Positions 12,544-14,658 of a stretch of DNA of 14,658 bases are shown here, piece after piece. The notes under the pieces are model-generated. The model was not told the DNA's origin and did not search any database. It was given only the letters and a program-made list of their open reading frames with translations. The stretch is from assembly GCA_003343565.1 (NCBI GenBank), contig QALA01000058.1, forward strand, positions 1-14,658, given 5' to 3'. Position 1 is the stretch's first letter. Each line of letters starts with the position of its first letter. Position numbers and translations under genes: made by a program. This DNA is from Verrucomicrobiota bacterium. GTDB taxonomy: Bacteria > Verrucomicrobiota > Verrucomicrobiia > Opitutales > Intestinicryptomonadaceae.

Positions 12544-13284
12544 TTAAAATTCGTCGTCGTCAAAGGAGGAGAACATTTTTTTGTCGTCCTCGTCGCCTTC
12601 GGCGTAGTCGTTTCCTTCCTCGTCGTCCTCCTCCCAATGCATCGTTTCGTCCTCCTCGATGTTTTCGTCGTCGTCGGGGAGATCCTCTATATCCTCGTAG
12701 TCGTCGTCTTCTTCGGAGTCGTCCTCGTCCTCCTCTTCTTCGAGCGAATAGCCTTCGGGGACGTATTCAAGAATGTCCATTATTTCATGGAAGCAGTGTA
12801 TGGCCTTGCCCTCCATGTAGTCGTTGGAGTAATTCTCGCGTATTTCCTCCTCCATGTCCTCAATGGCTATGTCCTTTTCGAAGCGGAAGGTGTCGTTGAG
12901 CATTTTTATCTGGAGGGCGGTAATGTGGTCCAAAAATTCGGCGTAGCTTGAGCGTTCGTCGTCTATGGTGTCGGGCAGCAGAAACAGCTGCTGTTCGTAG
13001 GCGTCCAAGACGGAGTCGGTCGTGCGGGCGAGCTTTACGGAGTCTTTCGCGCACCTTTGCGATATGGAAAACGGGATAAACGCCTTCTCGACTATCGAGT
13101 CGTCCAGCCCGTATTCGCGCAGGCCGTCGAGGGTTTCGAGCATGTGCGCGGCCTGTCGTGGATCGATTAGGCTGTATCCGTCGATGTCCCAGTTTACTTT
13201 GTCGCTCGTTTCGCAGACCCACCAGTTGAGGTCTTTGCCGAGCCTTACCTTGCACCAATTCAGTTTGGGAGATGATTTTGCCAT
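12544..13284 (-). CDS. Protein of unknown function with an extremely acidic C-terminal tail, downstream of lnt
   Basis: This encodes 246 residues with no signal peptide or membrane helix. Residues 1-180 look like a compact mixed domain: a Trp-rich start (LNWCKVRLGKDLNWWVCE), DIDGYSLIDPRQAAHMLE, then long helices with heptad-like spacing (about 75-175). From about 181 on the chain is a polyacidic tail: I count about 41 Asp/Glu in the last 66 residues, ending FSSFDDDEF. I do not recognise the family. The ATG at 13284-13282 lies nine bases after the lnt stop, and its AAGGA ribosome site overlaps that stop, so the two genes are clearly co-transcribed and probably coupled. Acidic tails of this type occur in proteins that bind basic partners (nucleic-acid-binding or ribosomal proteins) or act as solubilising tails; no partner can be inferred beyond the link to lnt. 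Confidence 0.88.
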   Translation of the reverse strand: MAKSSPKLNWCKVRLGKDLNWWVCETSDKVNWDIDGYSLIDPRQAAHMLETLDGLREYGLDDSIVEKAFIPFSISQRCAKDSVKLARTTDSVLDAYEQQLFLLPDTIDDERSSYAEFLDHITALQIKMLNDTFRFEKDIAIEDMEEEIRENYSNDYMEGKAIHCFHEIMDILEYVPEGYSLEEEEDEDDSEEDDDYEDIEDLPDDDENIEEDETMHWEEDDEEGNDYAEGDEDDKKMFSSFDDDEF

Positions 13285-13290
13285 TGTGCG

Positions 13291-13295
13291 TCCTT
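13291..13295 (-). promoter_or_regulatory. Ribosome binding site overlapping the lnt stop
   Basis: AAGGA (13295-13291 on the minus strand) shares bases with the lnt TAA and is six bases from the next ATG. This fixes the downstream start and implies coupled translation. Confidence 0.75.
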
Positions 13296-14658
13296 AATCT
13301 TTATGCGAGGGGAATAGTTGAAAGATTTTTTCGTTCAAGCTTTTTTGTCGGCTTTGTTCTATTCGGACTTTTTTTTCGCCGAATAAGCGCGCGGCGCAGC
13401 CGAATGCGGCGAATGCGGCGCACAGCGCCACAAACCAGTCGCCGTGTTTTGCGTAGAACGACGGCGCGCCGTCGAAATTCGAGTAGAGCGGCACGTCGGC
13501 GAATCCGGCGCCCCTGAAATATATTGAGTTGTTTTCGTCGAGCATCGGCGAGGGGCGTTTGGGCTTCAGCGTTTCGGGATCGATTGCGCGCCCGCGCGCG
13601 TCGGAGATTTCAAAAGTTCTGGCGGGGCGGGGGGAGTCCGCGCGCCATGCGGTGTTGTCCGCGTTTTTCAGCGTCGTTGTCGGGCGCATTTTGCCGTACT
13701 GGTCGAATGCGCAGCTCAGGCCGTTATTCGACGAGCGCACGACGGGTTTGCGCAGCGCGACCGCCTGGAGCGCCGAGTGGGCCGCATGCTGCCAGGCTCC
13801 GCCCTCGCGCCCGTACCACGAGTCGTTTGTGCAGACGAACAGAAAGTCCGCGTCTTTGGCGGCCTTGCGCCCTATTTGCGCGAATACGTCCTCATAGCAT
13901 ATCATACAGCCCATCTTCATGGGGGTGGAGCGGATTTTTATTTCGAGAGGCTCAAAGCTGTCCCCGCGCTTCATATTTCCGACCGGAACGACCTTCCCGA
14001 TCCAGGACGCCCACGCCGGTACGTATTCGCCGAACGGAACGAGCTTCGTCTTTGCGTAGTATTTCTCCTCCAATCCGGTTTTCGGGTCTATGACGAACGC
14101 GCCGTTTTGCGACTGCATAGAATCCTCAAGCCACGCCATGTTGCCCAGTGCGAGCGGGACTCCCGCCTGCCTCGACAAATTTTCCATCGTCCGGCGCATC
14201 GCAGGCGTGCCGATTATCGGCCACTTCGGAGGCGTGGCGGCCTCCGGCAGGGCAATCATGTCGACGCCGACGTCCTTCAGCGCGAGAACGAGCCTGCTTA
14301 CGACCTTCAGGTTTTCGCGCGCAAGGTCGTCGCGCCACTTCAGGATTCCGGCGAAGTCGGGCTGTACGAATCCCGCCCTGAATCCGCCGCGCTCGTTTTG
14401 CTTCGACGGAAATTCCGATATGTACAGCCACACCCCCGACAGCATCAGCAATAGCGCGATGTAAAATTCCGGGGACAACTTTCCGAACGGAACCTTTTTT
14501 TCAAAGCGCCCCTCCAACCGGAACTTGTACCACGAATACGCGCGGTAGAAATACTCCTCCACGGCGAGGTTGAAGAATATCAGCGTAAACGACACAATCC
14601 AATCCCCTCCGTAGCTGGCCGACTGTATGACCGGAACCCTGAGCCATTGCGAATCTCC
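13294..14658 (-). CDS. lnt: Apolipoprotein N-acyltransferase, N-terminus beyond the right edge
   Basis: The frame is open to base 14658, so the visible 454 residues are the C-terminal part; the usual first membrane helices are missing. The first visible block (WLRVPVIQSASYGGDWIVSF) is typical of Lnt just before the later membrane helices. A GTG within it at 14595 is not the real start. A membrane helix (FYIALLLMLSGVWLYIS) precedes the nitrilase-like domain. Numbering from the first visible residue, the expected catalytic Glu139 (LPEAA), Lys203 (YAKTKLVPFGEYVP) and Cys254 (ICYEDVF) are all present, as are NDSWYG and SSNNGLSC. The C-terminus has FYAKHGDWFVAL, a last membrane helix and a Lys/Gln-rich tail. 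Lnt adds the third acyl chain to the N-terminal Cys of lipoproteins in the inner membrane of Gram-negative bacteria. It leads the operon with the acidic-tail gene. Confidence 0.95.
   Translation of the reverse strand, partial: GDSQWLRVPVIQSASYGGDWIVSFTLIFFNLAVEEYFYRAYSWYKFRLEGRFEKKVPFGKLSPEFYIALLLMLSGVWLYISEFPSKQNERGGFRAGFVQPDFAGILKWRDDLARENLKVVSRLVLALKDVGVDMIALPEAATPPKWPIIGTPAMRRTMENLSRQAGVPLALGNMAWLEDSMQSQNGAFVIDPKTGLEEKYYAKTKLVPFGEYVPAWASWIGKVVPVGNMKRGDSFEPLEIKIRSTPMKMGCMICYEDVFAQIGRKAAKDADFLFVCTNDSWYGREGGAWQHAAHSALQAVALRKPVVRSSNNGLSCAFDQYGKMRPTTTLKNADNTAWRADSPRPARTFEISDARGRAIDPETLKPKRPSPMLDENNSIYFRGAGFADVPLYSNFDGAPSFYAKHGDWFVALCAAFAAFGCAARLFGEKKVRIEQSRQKSLNEKIFQLFPSHKD

Noticed and set aside
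13777..14454. Plus-strand 225-residue frame
   Set aside because: It is antisense to lnt, which has all three catalytic residues in the expected context.

Overview
This 14.7 kb window reads as ordinary chromosomal DNA of a GC-rich Gram-negative bacterium. The outer-membrane lipoprotein enzyme Lnt, several exported proteins and polysaccharide-active families point to a glycan-degrading lineage. The mix of a sialate-esterase-like protein, a parallel beta-helix glycan-active protein, a DUF2264-like toroid protein, a DUF1015 protein and a short AsmA-like protein would fit a gut or host-associated Verrucomicrobiota (Opitutales-like). That placement is inferred from general appearance; no rRNA or other phylogenetic marker is present. 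No mobile element, CRISPR array, tRNA or rRNA was found.

Layout. Bases 1-662 (minus) hold the 5' part of an exported sialate O-acetylesterase-like gene that runs off the left edge, preceded by its own promoter and leader. Diverging from it, a small single-pass membrane protein gene (882-1319) overlaps tlyA (1319-2059) by one base. Next, with its own promoter, is a cytoplasmic alpha-toroid protein (2162-3922). A 1 kb spacer with terminators and hairpins follows. A membrane-anchored AsmA-like gene (4978-5844, minus) diverges from a DUF1015 gene (5933-7159, plus). After a 760-base spacer carrying palindromes and a good promoter comes a 701-residue secreted beta-helix protein (7921-10026). A 530-base spacer leads to an exported flavodoxin (10556-11119) and a RibD C-terminal-type reductase (11197-11907). 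The next spacer holds two diverged tandem copies of a roughly 190-base repeat. The right end is a minus-strand operon: lnt (entering from the right edge, stop at 13294) followed by a gene for a protein with an extremely acidic tail (12544-13284), closed by a strong terminator.

How the genes fit together. The esterase-like and beta-helix proteins look like periplasmic or surface glycan-processing proteins, and the toroid protein could act on oligosaccharide inside the cell. TlyA (rRNA 2'-O-methylation) and Lnt (lipoprotein N-acylation) are housekeeping enzymes, each linked tightly to a small lineage-restricted partner of unknown function. No single dedicated multi-gene system is evident. The best leads are the nucleophile-substituted esterase-like protein, the tandem intergenic repeat, the acidic-tail protein tied to lnt, the exported flavodoxin/reductase pair, and the long structured spacers.
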